From an uncultured Aquimonas sp. (GTDB taxonomy: Bacteria > Pseudomonadota > Gammaproteobacteria > Xanthomonadales > Xanthomonadaceae), in the NCBI RefSeq assembly GCF_937888285.1, contig NZ_CALART010000015.1, positions 142,670 to 206,669 of the forward strand: a stretch of DNA of 64,000 nt. Direction: 5' to 3'. Position numbers and translations under genes: made by a program. The stretch's first letter is position 1. Every line of letters starts with the position of its first letter. This document shows, one piece after another, positions 55,150 through 63,615 of this stretch. The notes below the pieces were generated by a model. It was not told where the DNA came from. It worked only from the letters and a program-made list of their open reading frames with translations, and made no database searches.

Positions 55150-56300
55150 GCAGGCCTCGCACGAGGCTGGCGCTGCTGGGCCTGGGGCTGGCGGTGATCG
55201 CCGCCTGCGCCGCCCCGGCCCTGCCCTCGCTCGAGGATCGGCTGGTGGATCCGCGCCTGTCCCGCGCGCCCATGCCAGAGGGTGCAGCCGCGCTGTCGGC
55301 GGCGCTGGGGCTGGAAACGCGCTACCACGTCAGTGTCTCCGGCCTGCGTCTGGCGTATTCGATCCTGGAGCCCGGCGAGTACGGCTTCGATGCCGGCGTG
55401 CAGCGCGATGTCGAGACCCGCGTGCGCTTCCGGGCAGGCCCTCGCCAGCTTGCACAGGCGCCCGCCGGCACGGCCCTGCTGCTGCACGGCTGGGGCATGG
55501 ATCGCCGCAGTCTGTACCCCTGGGCCCTGACGCTGGCCGAAGCCGGGCATCGCGTCGTTCTGGTCGATCTGCGTGGTCATGGCGAAAGCGGCGACGCGCC
55601 ACCGGGCTACGGCCGTCGCGAAGCCGAGGATCTGGTCGAGCTGCTGGCCGCCCTGGAGGCCGGCTCGGATCTGGTCGGCCCCCTGCATCTGTTCGGCGTC
55701 TCCTACGGCGGCGCCACCGCGGCCCATCTCGCCGCCGCGCTGCCGGAGCGCTTCGCTTCGCTGACCCTGCTAGAACCTTTCGCGAACGCCGCCGACGCTG
55801 TGCGCGACATGGTTCCCGCCCTGCTGGAAAGCCCCGATCCGCGCCCGTGGCAGCGTGCCACCCGCGCCCTGCTGCGGCTGCGCTTCAGCCCGGAGCGGGT
55901 CGAAGCGGCGATCGCCGCCAGCAGCGCACGGCTGGGAATCGATCTCGATGAGGTCGAGCTCACTCCACTGCTGGCCTCGACCTCGGCCTGCACCCTGCTG
56001 ATCCACGGCGGTCGCGATCGCCATGTGGGCGTGCAGCACGGCCGCCGCCTGGCGGCTGGCGTGACCGCCCTGCAGTACCGCGAGCTGCCGCAGGAGGACC
56101 ACATCACCCTGCCGCTGCGCATCGATTGGCTGGGTGCACCGGTCGCCTACTGGATGCGCGCGGTGGCGGCCAGCCCCGCCCAGGCTTGCCCGCGCCTGCA
56201 GCTGGCCGCGGATCCGCTGCCGAGCGCAGTGCCGCCCCGCCCGGGGCGCCTCGACCTGATCGAGTTCGCACTGCTTGCGGAGGCCGCTGCGCCCGGCTGA
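55146..56300 (+). CDS. Putative lipoprotein alpha/beta hydrolase
   Basis: 384 residues, overlapping rarD as ATGA. The leader ends VIAAC, a lipobox with Cys21, so the protein is probably lipidated and outside the cytoplasm. Hydrolase motifs: HGWGMDRRS (oxyanion region), VDLRGHGESG, the nucleophile elbow G-V-S-Y-G-G, HGGRDRHVG (acid) and the catalytic His in QEDHITLPL. Substrate unknown. Translational coupling to rarD suggests co-expression rather than a shared pathway. Confidence 0.75.
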   Translation: MSRPRTRLALLGLGLAVIAACAAPALPSLEDRLVDPRLSRAPMPEGAAALSAALGLETRYHVSVSGLRLAYSILEPGEYGFDAGVQRDVETRVRFRAGPRQLAQAPAGTALLLHGWGMDRRSLYPWALTLAEAGHRVVLVDLRGHGESGDAPPGYGRREAEDLVELLAALEAGSDLVGPLHLFGVSYGGATAAHLAAALPERFASLTLLEPFANAADAVRDMVPALLESPDPRPWQRATRALLRLRFSPERVEAAIAASSARLGIDLDEVELTPLLASTSACTLLIHGGRDRHVGVQHGRRLAAGVTALQYRELPQEDHITLPLRIDWLGAPVAYWMRAVAASPAQACPRLQLAADPLPSAVPPRPGRLDLIEFALLAEAAAPG

Positions 56301-56363
56301 GCGCTCACCCGACCGCCGAAGGCGGGCCGGTGCGAGAATGCCGCGTCCATGCACGCTGGGACA

Positions 56364-56393
56364 TCGTGGGGTAAGAAAACTCCTACCCCCCGA
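56364..56393. promoter_or_regulatory. Imperfect 30-bp palindrome before ubiK
   Basis: TCGTGGGGTAAGA on the left and TCCTACCCCCCGA on the right: 11 of the 15 base pairs match. It lies 75 bases before the ubiK start. A protein-binding site is more likely than a terminator because no T run follows. Confidence 0.35.
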
Positions 56394-56467
56394 CGAGCAC
56401 TCCGCCGACTGCACCGATGCGGGGTGGCTGCCTAGACTGCCCCGGAACGCGCACTGCCAAGGAACAC

Positions 56468-56749
56468 ATGATGATCCGCCTCAAGGCCCTTGATGACCTC
56501 GCCCACCGTCTGAGCGAACTGCTGCCCCCCGGCATGGAGGACGCCCGCGCGGACCTCGAGAAGAACTTCCGGGCCGCCCTGCACAGCGGTTTCAGCAAGC
56601 TGGACCTGGTCACCCGCGAGGAGTTCGACGTGCAGCGCGCGGTGCTGATGCGCACCCGCGAAAAGCTGGCCCTGATGGAGCGCGTGCTGGGTGACCTGGA
56701 GGCCCGGCTCGACGCGCAGGCGAACACGCCTTCGCAGACCCGCAACTGA
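56468..56749 (+). CDS. ubiK: Ubiquinone biosynthesis accessory factor UbiK
   Basis: 93 residues from the ATG at 56468 (a second ATG is at 56471). BMFP family: LDDLAHRLSELLPPGMEDARADLEKNFRAAL, then FDVQRAVLMRTREKLALMERVLGDLEARL, which forms the coiled-coil trimer. It supports the ubiquinone-synthesis complex with UbiJ. comM follows 71 bases downstream, the usual order in these bacteria. Confidence 0.88.
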   Translation: MMIRLKALDDLAHRLSELLPPGMEDARADLEKNFRAALHSGFSKLDLVTREEFDVQRAVLMRTREKLALMERVLGDLEARLDAQANTPSQTRN

Positions 56750-56820
56750 GCCGGAACCAGCCCGCCCCGAGTCGGTTCGGCTGACCCGCCGCGGTTTCGC
56801 AGCTTCCAGGAGGCCCAGGG

Positions 56821-58326
56821 ATGGCGCTCGCCGTGGTCCACAGCCGCGCCCAGTACGGCGTGAGTGCACCGTCGGTGCAGGTGGAAGTGCATCTCTCCGG
56901 CGGACTTCCGGGCATGTCCATCGTCGGCCTGCCCGAGACCGCGGTGAAGGAGAGCCGCGACCGCGTACGCGCGGCTCTGATCTGCGGCCAGTTCGACCTG
57001 CCGCAGCGACGCATCACCATCAATCTGGCGCCCGCCGACCTGCCCAAGGACGGCGGACGCTTTGACCTGCCGATCGCGCTCGGCATTCTGGCCGCGTCCG
57101 GACAGCTGCCGGTGGCGGCGCTCGCGGCCCATGAGTTTCTCGGCGAGCTGGCCCTGACCGGCGACCTGCGCGGCGTCGACGGCGCCCTGCCCGCCGTGCT
57201 GGCCGCGGGACGCGAAGGGCGCTCGATGGTGCTGCCGCAGGCAAACGCGCATGAGGCCAGCCTGGTCGGCGGTGCCAGTGCGCATACCGCGTCGAGCCTG
57301 CTTGAGGTTTGCGCCTTCCTGCGCGGCCAGTCGCAGCTGCCGCTGGCGGCGACCGAGCCGCGGGCGACAGCGCACGGCGAAGTCCCCGACCTCTCCGACG
57401 TGCGTGGCCAGGCCCTGGCGCGGCGTGCGCTCGAGATCGCGGCAGCCGGCGGCCACAACCTGCTGATGTGCGGGCCACCCGGCAGCGGCAAGTCGATGCT
57501 GGCCCAGCGCCTGCCGGGCATCCTTCCGCCACTCGACGAAGATGCCGCCCTGGAGGTGGCTGCGATCGCCTCGATCGCGGCTGGACGCATCGACCCCGCG
57601 CGCTGGCGGGTGCCGCCCTATCGTCAGCCCCACCACACGGCCAGCGCGGTGGCGCTGGTTGGCGGCGGGTCCCACCCGCGTCCCGGCGAAATCAGCCTGG
57701 CCCACCGCGGGGTGCTGTTCCTCGATGAGCTGCCGGAGTGGGACCGCCGCGTGCTGGAAGTGCTGCGCGAGCCGCTTGAATCCGGCCACATCACCATTTC
57801 TCGGGCGGCGCGACAGGCCGAGTTTCCCGCGCGCTTTCAGCTGCTTGCCGCAATGAATCCCTGCCCCTGCGGCTGGGCGGGCGACCCTTCCGGTCGCTGC
57901 CACTGCAGTGCCGAGCAGATCGGCCGCTATCGCGGCCGGATCTCCGGCCCCCTGCTCGATCGGATCGACCTGCAGATCGAGGTGCCCAGGGTGCAGGCCG
58001 CGGAGCTGCGCCCCGATGCACCGCCGGGTGAAAGCAGCGCCGCGGTACGCATGCGCGTGGCGCGCGCGCGCGACCTGCAAATGGCGCGCTGCGGGCGATT
58101 GAACGCCCAGCTCGGACAGGCCGAACTGCTGGCGCACTGCCGTCTATCCGATGCCGAACAGGCCCTGCTCGAGGCAGCAGTCGAGCGGCTGCAGCTCTCG
58201 GCCCGGGCCAGCCAGCGCATCCTGAGGGTGGCGCGCACCGTCGCCGACCTAGCTGGCGCGGAACGGATCGCCGCTTCCCATCTGGCCGAGGCGATCGGCT
58301 ATCGGCGCATGGACCGCAGGCGCTGA
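56821..58326 (+). CDS. comM: YifB/ComM family Mg-chelatase-like AAA ATPase
   Basis: 501 residues. ComM is a branch-migration helicase used in natural transformation. The N-terminal ChlI domain (1-175) has MSIVGLPETAVKESRDRV and KDGGRFDLPIALGIL. The AAA core has Walker A GPPGSGKS at 218-225, Walker B VLFLDELPEW and the arginine-finger region. A Zn-ribbon-like NPCPCGWAGDPSGRCHCS insert follows. The C-terminal helices match Mg-chelatase C. Full length. Converges on the DUF2141 gene with eight bases between stops. Confidence 0.93.
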   Translation: MALAVVHSRAQYGVSAPSVQVEVHLSGGLPGMSIVGLPETAVKESRDRVRAALICGQFDLPQRRITINLAPADLPKDGGRFDLPIALGILAASGQLPVAALAAHEFLGELALTGDLRGVDGALPAVLAAGREGRSMVLPQANAHEASLVGGASAHTASSLLEVCAFLRGQSQLPLAATEPRATAHGEVPDLSDVRGQALARRALEIAAAGGHNLLMCGPPGSGKSMLAQRLPGILPPLDEDAALEVAAIASIAAGRIDPARWRVPPYRQPHHTASAVALVGGGSHPRPGEISLAHRGVLFLDELPEWDRRVLEVLREPLESGHITISRAARQAEFPARFQLLAAMNPCPCGWAGDPSGRCHCSAEQIGRYRGRISGPLLDRIDLQIEVPRVQAAELRPDAPPGESSAAVRMRVARARDLQMARCGRLNAQLGQAELLAHCRLSDAEQALLEAAVERLQLSARASQRILRVARTVADLAGAERIAASHLAEAIGYRRMDRRR

Positions 58327-58334
58327 CGGCCTGC

Positions 58335-58757
58335 TCAGTCGTCGCGCAGCGGGCCGAAGTCGAAGCGCAGGTTCAAGGGGTCGACGCCGAGGCTGATCCG
58401 CACCTCGTCCCAGTCGCCGCGTTCGCCGACCGGAAGGTTGGAGTAGCCGAAGGGCTCGGCGCCAAAGCGCCGGTCCTGCCGGCCGTTGCCGTTCTGGTCG
58501 TGCCAGACGTGCACCGCATAGTCGCTGGGGCCCAAATCGAGGAACTCGGCGCGGGCGACGCCGCCGCTTGCACTGACGCTCTGGGTATAGCTGGGCTGTC
58601 GCGGAAAGCCGACGCGACTGCCGTAGACCTCGACGACGACCGGCCCCTCCTCGTCGGTCAGTCCCGTGACCTCCACCACCAGCTGACTTGCCCGCGCCGG
58701 CATTGCGAGCGCCAGGGCCCACAGCCCGGCCGATAGTCCCCACACCATCCGATTCAT
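58335..58757 (-). CDS. Secreted DUF2141 protein
   Basis: 140 residues from the ATG at 58757. Signal peptide ends PARA. The mature domain opens LVVEVTGLTDEEGPVVVEVYG and has FLDLGPSDYAVHVWHDQNGNG and AEPFGYSNLPVG, the DUF2141 pattern: a small beta-sandwich with a DxNxNG-like loop that could bind calcium. Function unknown. No neighbour on the minus strand. Confidence 0.82.
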   Translation of the reverse strand: MNRMVWGLSAGLWALALAMPARASQLVVEVTGLTDEEGPVVVEVYGSRVGFPRQPSYTQSVSASGGVARAEFLDLGPSDYAVHVWHDQNGNGRQDRRFGAEPFGYSNLPVGERGDWDEVRISLGVDPLNLRFDFGPLRDD

Positions 58758-58960
58758 CCGAAGTCCACCCTGGGTCGATCCCTCCACCGCCCCGCTGCGT
58801 GTCGCCTCGCCTGTCTCGGCGCTGGGCGTTGATCCCGCGAGCAAGCTGCAGAAAGTAATGCCTGCGCCCACTTGCCGCAATCATGGGCCATTTCGGGCGT
58901 TTCGCTTGACTTGGGCGCTGCGCGCCGCCAAGTCTTCCGGCTGGATCACGCGGAGGGCGC

Positions 58961-60754
58961 ATGGAAAGCCTGCACAGCAACGACATCTGGATGTTGGTCG
59001 GTGGAGTCCTGCTGATCGCGGGCATCCTGTCCAGCATGGTGGCAACCCGCTTCGGCGCGCCCCTGCTGCTGGTCTTCCTGGTGATCGGCATGCTGGCCGG
59101 CGAAGACGGTCCAGGCGGCATCGTTTTCAGCGACTACCGGATCACCTATGCGCTCGGCTCGGTTGCGCTGGCGATCATCCTGTTCGACGGCGGCCTGCGG
59201 ACGCGGCTGTCGCAGGTGCGCGGTGCCCTGGCCCCGGCCGGAGTGCTCGCCACGGTCGGCGTACTGCTGACCGCAGGGCTGACCGGTGCGGCCGCGCGCT
59301 TCATTCTCGGCATCGACTGGCTGCCGGCGCTGCTGATTGGCGCCATCGTGGCCAGCACCGACGCGGCTGCTGTGTTCTTTCTGCTGCGATCCAATGGCCT
59401 GCACCTGCAGCGCCGCGTCGGTGCGACGCTGGAGGTCGAGTCGGGCAGCAATGATCCGATGGCGATCTTCCTCACCCTGCTGCTCGCAGGCCTGGTCATG
59501 TCGCCCACGAATCTGTCCGCAGGATCACTGACCTTGAACCTGCTGCAGCAGATCGGCGTGGGCGGCCTTGCGGGTTATGCGGGCGGTCGCGCCCTTGCCG
59601 CCGCGCTGAATCGCCTGGATCTGCCTTCCGGCCTGCATCCGCTGCTGGCCGTCAGCGGCGCCATCGCCCTGGTGCCCTTGACCAACCTTCTCGGCGGCAG
59701 CGGTTTCCTCGCGGTGTACATCGCCGGCCTGGTGGTCGGCAACCGCCCGGTGCGGGCCTTCGCCAACGTTCTGAGCGTGCAGGACGCGGCCACCTGGCTG
59801 GCACAGATGCTGATGTTCCTGGTGCTGGGTCTGCTGGTCACCCCGTCCCGCCTGCTGGACCTGGCCCTGCCTTCGCTGGCGATCGCAGCCTTCCTGATGC
59901 TGGTTGCACGCCCGCTGGCGGTCGCGCTCTGCCTGTGGCCCTTCAAGTTCCCCAAGCGCGAGATCGCCTTCGTCTCGTGGGTGGGCCTTCGCGGTGCAGT
60001 CGGCATCTTCCTGGCCTCGGTGCCGATGCTGGTCGGCCTTCCCGACGCCCAGATGTACTTCAACATCGGCTTCGTGGTGGTGCTGACCTCCCTGCTGGTG
60101 CAGGGCTGGAGCCTCGCCACGGTGGCCTTCTGGCTCAAGGTCGCGGTGCCACGCCGCGACCCGCCCTCGCGCCGCGTCGAGCTCGATCTGCCCGGGCAGC
60201 TCGAACACGAAATGGTCGGCTATCGGGTGGCCCCGGACTGCGCGCTCCTCAGCGGGCGGGGCCGCCTTCCAGCGTGGGCGCGGCCGGTCCTGGTGGTGCG
60301 CGGCGGCGAGGTGCTGGCGCCGGACGAGGCCCGCGATCTGCGCGTCGAGGACTACGCCTACTACCTGGCGCCACCGGGACGCGTCATTCGACTCGACTGG
60401 CTGTTCGCCGAAGGCGCCGAGGCCAAGGAGGCAGAGCGCGAGCTGTTCGGCGAGTTCACGCTGCCGGGCAATGTGCCGCTGGGGCCGCTGGCCGACTTCT
60501 ATGGCCTGAGGCTGAGCCCACGCCTGCAGGGCCGCTCGGCCGCCGAGCTGTTCGCGGAACGCTACGACGAGCAACCCCAGGTCGGCGACAGCCTCGATGT
60601 TGGCAACGCGCGACTGGTGGTGCGCGATCTGCAAGACGACCAGGTCATTCGTGTCGGACTCAAGTTCGCCACTGGAGTAAAAGCCTTCCAGCGCTCGCCG
60701 GGCCGCATGCGGCGACTGATGGAGCGGCTGAGGCAGCGTCGGCAGCGGTCCTGA
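58961..60754 (+). CDS. nhaP2: Potassium/proton antiporter, CPA1 type
   Basis: 597 residues. About 1-395 form a 12- to 13-helix CPA1 exchanger with the ion-binding signature SNDPMAIFLTLLL, VESGSNDP and DAAAVFFLL. A cytoplasmic TrkA-C-like domain (about 400-475) and a CorC/HlyC-type domain (about 475-570) follow, the NhaP2 architecture. It exchanges K+ (or Na+) for H+. It ends about 130 bases before the ICE boundary. Confidence 0.92.
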   Translation: MESLHSNDIWMLVGGVLLIAGILSSMVATRFGAPLLLVFLVIGMLAGEDGPGGIVFSDYRITYALGSVALAIILFDGGLRTRLSQVRGALAPAGVLATVGVLLTAGLTGAAARFILGIDWLPALLIGAIVASTDAAAVFFLLRSNGLHLQRRVGATLEVESGSNDPMAIFLTLLLAGLVMSPTNLSAGSLTLNLLQQIGVGGLAGYAGGRALAAALNRLDLPSGLHPLLAVSGAIALVPLTNLLGGSGFLAVYIAGLVVGNRPVRAFANVLSVQDAATWLAQMLMFLVLGLLVTPSRLLDLALPSLAIAAFLMLVARPLAVALCLWPFKFPKREIAFVSWVGLRGAVGIFLASVPMLVGLPDAQMYFNIGFVVVLTSLLVQGWSLATVAFWLKVAVPRRDPPSRRVELDLPGQLEHEMVGYRVAPDCALLSGRGRLPAWARPVLVVRGGEVLAPDEARDLRVEDYAYYLAPPGRVIRLDWLFAEGAEAKEAERELFGEFTLPGNVPLGPLADFYGLRLSPRLQGRSAAELFAERYDEQPQVGDSLDVGNARLVVRDLQDDQVIRVGLKFATGVKAFQRSPGRMRRLMERLRQRRQRS

Positions 60755-60882
60755 TCCCCGATCGCAGGGGCTGCCGAGGCCGAGGCCCGGCGCTGCGCGC
60801 AGGCACAAAAAAGTGCCGGTGTCAAGTCTTTCGTGTCCATCACGCAAGGCTTGAAACCGTATATGGGACAGTAGGTTAGCTC

Positions 60883-60890
60883 TTTTTCAG
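60883..60890 (+). other. Candidate attachment-site octamer of the ICE
   Basis: TTTTTCAG differs in one base from TTTTTCAT, the direct repeat reported at the ends of Tn4371-type elements. It sits in an AT-rich stretch of the junction. The partner site at the other end lies outside the window, so this is unconfirmed. Confidence 0.35.
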
Positions 60891-61045
60891 GCCACTTTGC
60901 AGAAGTTTGGCCGCTTGGGCTAGGAGCCACATAAGAGCGTTGGGAGAGAAAGCCGCATCGCACTGTGTCGTGCTGGATTGCCGAGAAACGGCGGGCCTGT
61001 TTCATCATCATAGCCCAAGCCGCTCTTGGTGGCATCCAGAACGAA

Positions 61046-61072
61046 GAACGCGCGGCCTTGGGCCGCGCGTTC
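61046..61072 (-). terminator. Terminator of the trb operon
   Basis: GAACGCGCGGCC and GGCCGCGCGTTC form a 12-bp perfect stem with a three-base loop; on the minus strand TTCGTTC follows. It lies 32 bases beyond the DUF2274 stop. Confidence 0.75.
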
Positions 61073-61103
61073 GATGGATGCTGCTGGGCAGTGTTCGAGG
61101 CCA

Positions 61104-61349
61104 TCATGTCGGCTTGGACGGCACGCTCCGCGTCGTGGTGCCCTTCCTGAATCCCCTATCCCCCGCCATGAACGCCTCCAGCATGTGTGGGATCAACTTC
61201 TCGGCATCGACCGCCTCGCCATACGTCTGCGCGTGCAGCGCGGCGTAGCGGTCGAGGTCGGCTTTCAGGCTGGCCGGGCAGGCAAAGGTCAGCTTGACGC
61301 TCTCGGTCTTGGGCAGCGGCCCGAGCCGCATTTTCTTGGCCGTGTTCAT
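61104..61349 (-). CDS. DUF2274 protein, conjugative-element accessory
   Basis: 81 residues. The sequence LGPLPKTESVKLTFACPASLKADLDRYA, with AEKLIPHMLEAFMAGDRGF, is the DUF2274 family, consistently found after trbI in ICEs. It has a ribbon-helix-helix-like look (SVKLTFACPASLKADLDRYA) and may bind DNA. Its ATG overlaps the trbI stop. Confidence 0.85.
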   Translation of the reverse strand: MNTAKKMRLGPLPKTESVKLTFACPASLKADLDRYAALHAQTYGEAVDAEKLIPHMLEAFMAGDRGFRKGTTTRSVPSKPT

Positions 61350-62620
61350 TGCGAAGCCCCCCGATTGAAGAACAGCGGCTGGTACGGCCGCAGCACCAGA
61401 TCCCGGTTCACGATGACGCGAACTGGCAGGCCCGGCCTGATGGTCAGCGTCGGCTGAATGTCCATGTTGCGCCGGGTAATCTCCTGGCCGACCTGATTGA
61501 TGCTGTCCTGGGCGCTGTCGCGCCCGGCAATGACGATGCGGTTGCCATCCTGGCGGTTCTCGGGTGCGGCCAGTTCGGCACCTACTCCCAGCAGCGTTGT
61601 CAGCACCGCACCCGCGACGATGCGATCCCAGTGCCAGTCCACGTCATCCTCCAGGCCGGAGTAACCGGCCGGATCGGTGCCGATGAGGTTGTCGAGCGTC
61701 AGCGAGGACGTATCGGGCAGGATGACCCGATTCCACACCACCTGCACGCGGCTCTGCCCGTGGCTGACCCGGCTGTTGTAGCGCCCGAGGATGCGCGATC
61801 CCTGCGGAATCAGTAGGAACTTGCCCGTGGCCGAGTCATAGACCGGCTCCGTCACCGTGCCGATCACGTCGCCCGGAAGATCGGACTTGATGCCCGTCAC
61901 CAGTGCCCCAGCGATCACCGTTCCGGCCATGACCTGATACGGCGAGGCCGGCAGCGCCAGATGGCCGGAATTGCGGGTTTCCGTAGAACCGCTTTGCAGG
62001 AATGCCTCGTTCTGGTCTTGCCGACTCCGCGCAGCAGCAGGGGCGGCAAGCTGGGCTGCCGCCGAGGCCGGCCCAGCGGCGAGCGGATCGAAGGCGGCGA
62101 GCGTGCTGGTAGCGCCAGGAGTGCCCGATGCTGCCTGCGCCACCGTGGCGGCGGTTTGGCCCTGGCCGCCCGAGCGGAAGAACACCGACGAAGCCGCTGC
62201 GGCTTCCGCCTCCTTGCGCAAAGCGTCGTTGGGATCGTGGCCGGGAGCCGAGTAAGCGGCCACGGCCGGCTGCTGCGAGTTCACGATGGCTGGGCCAAGA
62301 TCGCCCGGCAGCGGCGGCCCCAGCTCGGGCACCTTCGGCGGCAGCTTCGAGTAGTCGGCCGGCAGACCGTCCAGCCCTTCGGACTTCGAGACGCGATCGA
62401 CGTTGTATAGCTCGGTCTGTTCGCCTGCGCTGCGCCGCTGCGGTTGCAGCGACCAGATCGTGGCCCCGAGCACGGCGACCGACAGGCCGCCGATGAGGAC
62501 GGCCAGCGTGCGCCGGTTCAACCGGGTCACAGCACGCGGCTGGGCACGAAGCGCCACCGCCTCGGGCGCGACCTTGCCCGCCTGCGGCGTGGCGAGGTCG
62601 GGGGTGTCGTCCTGGCTCAT
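61346..62620 (-). CDS. trbI: Conjugal transfer protein TrbI (VirB10 family)
   Basis: 424 residues. One N-terminal membrane helix (about 38-56) anchors it in the inner membrane; a Pro-rich linker follows and a C-terminal VirB10 domain (about 230-410) contains PYQVMAGTVIAGALVTGIKSDLPGDV and IPQGSRILGRYNSRVSHGQSR. VirB10 spans the inner and outer membrane and transmits energy to the secretion channel. It starts two bases after the trbG stop. Confidence 0.95.
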   Translation of the reverse strand: MSQDDTPDLATPQAGKVAPEAVALRAQPRAVTRLNRRTLAVLIGGLSVAVLGATIWSLQPQRRSAGEQTELYNVDRVSKSEGLDGLPADYSKLPPKVPELGPPLPGDLGPAIVNSQQPAVAAYSAPGHDPNDALRKEAEAAAASSVFFRSGGQGQTAATVAQAASGTPGATSTLAAFDPLAAGPASAAAQLAAPAAARSRQDQNEAFLQSGSTETRNSGHLALPASPYQVMAGTVIAGALVTGIKSDLPGDVIGTVTEPVYDSATGKFLLIPQGSRILGRYNSRVSHGQSRVQVVWNRVILPDTSSLTLDNLIGTDPAGYSGLEDDVDWHWDRIVAGAVLTTLLGVGAELAAPENRQDGNRIVIAGRDSAQDSINQVGQEITRRNMDIQPTLTIRPGLPVRVIVNRDLVLRPYQPLFFNRGASQ

Positions 62621-62622
62621 GG

Positions 62623-63615
62623 TCAGTTCCTCCGTGCCACGCCATCCGTGCGCTCGATCCGCACCACGTCGCCCTTGTCGCCGCCCAGGCGCAGTTCCGC
62701 CGCGCCAAAGAGGCGATCCACGATGTAGTACGGCGAGCGGAAGCGGTAGTTCACCAGTTGTCCGTCACCTTCCGGCCCGATCACGAACAGCGGCGGAAGA
62801 TCGCCTTGCGCGATGCCGGCGGGAAACTGGATATAGACCTTCGCGCCATCGTCGAAGGCGCGCAGCGGCTTCCACGGCGGATTGCTGCCGCTGATCGCGT
62901 AGCGAAAGCGCAGGTTCTCCAGCGATAGGCCGCTATCGACCGGCGCGGCGGCGCTGGCCGCCTGCGCTTGGCGCTGCAAGGCCAGTATCCGGTCGCGCGG
63001 GTACTCCCAGGACACCGACGCCATCCACGTCTTTTCCGTGGAAGTCAGTTCCAGCAGGTACGTCCTCCGGCTGGTGGTGATGACCAGATTGGTTTTCAGG
63101 CCCGAGCGAATGGGCTTCACCAGCACGTTGACGCGCAAGTCGGCACCGTTGCCGCTGGACGTGTCGCCCACGATCCAGCGCACGGTATCGCCGGCGGCCA
63201 CTGTCACCAGCTCCTCGCCCGGCTGGAGCGAAACCACGGTCACGCGGCCCACGGCCGCATAGACCTGATAGAGCGCGCCATCCGTGAAGGGCCACACCTG
63301 AATCGCATTGACGTAGCCCTCGCGCGTGGGCGCGACGCGGGCCTCGGCATTGGCGCGCGAGACGCGCACCGTCTCGTCGGCCGGCTCCGGCGTGGGCTTG
63401 GCGTCCTCGGCTTCGGGCAATGGCTTCAACTGCGCCGGCATCGGCAGCACCTCGGGCACGGCCACCACCTCCACCGGCGCGGGCGGTTCGGGCAGCGGCT
63501 GGGCCTGCACCGGCTCATCGAGCGAGATGGTCGGCGGTGGCTTGCCCTGCGTGGCGCAGCCCGCCAGGGCAAGCAAGATCACCGGCAAGGCGGATTTACG
63601 GAAAAGATCATTCAT
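62623..63615 (-). CDS. trbG: Conjugal transfer protein TrbG (VirB9 family)
   Basis: 330 residues from the ATG at 63615, preceded by AAGGAG. The leader has a lipobox LALAGC (Cys20), so it may be an outer-membrane lipoprotein. The body matches TrbG/VirB9: QPGEELVTVAAGDTVRWIVGD, VLVKPIRSGLKTNLVITTSRRTY and QFPAGIAQGDLPPLFVIGPEG. VirB9 forms the outer-membrane ring of the type IV secretion channel. Its start overlaps the trbF stop. Confidence 0.94.
   Translation of the reverse strand: MNDLFRKSALPVILLALAGCATQGKPPPTISLDEPVQAQPLPEPPAPVEVVAVPEVLPMPAQLKPLPEAEDAKPTPEPADETVRVSRANAEARVAPTREGYVNAIQVWPFTDGALYQVYAAVGRVTVVSLQPGEELVTVAAGDTVRWIVGDTSSGNGADLRVNVLVKPIRSGLKTNLVITTSRRTYLLELTSTEKTWMASVSWEYPRDRILALQRQAQAASAAAPVDSGLSLENLRFRYAISGSNPPWKPLRAFDDGAKVYIQFPAGIAQGDLPPLFVIGPEGDGQLVNYRFRSPYYIVDRLFGAAELRLGGDKGDVVRIERTDGVARRN

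Larger units (their letters stand above)
60755..61103. other. Junction gap of 349 bases between chromosome and conjugative element
   Basis: No gene is supported. It holds a GGCAC-AAAAAA-GTGCC hairpin (60802-60817), a TTTTTCAG att-like octamer (60883-60890) and the terminator of the trb operon (61046-61072). Base composition drops noticeably around 60840-60900, consistent with the boundary. Confidence 0.6.

Noticed and set aside
60562..61107. A 181-codon minus-strand frame crossing the ICE junction
   Set aside because: It overlaps the end of nhaP2, crosses the trb terminator and shows no family features.
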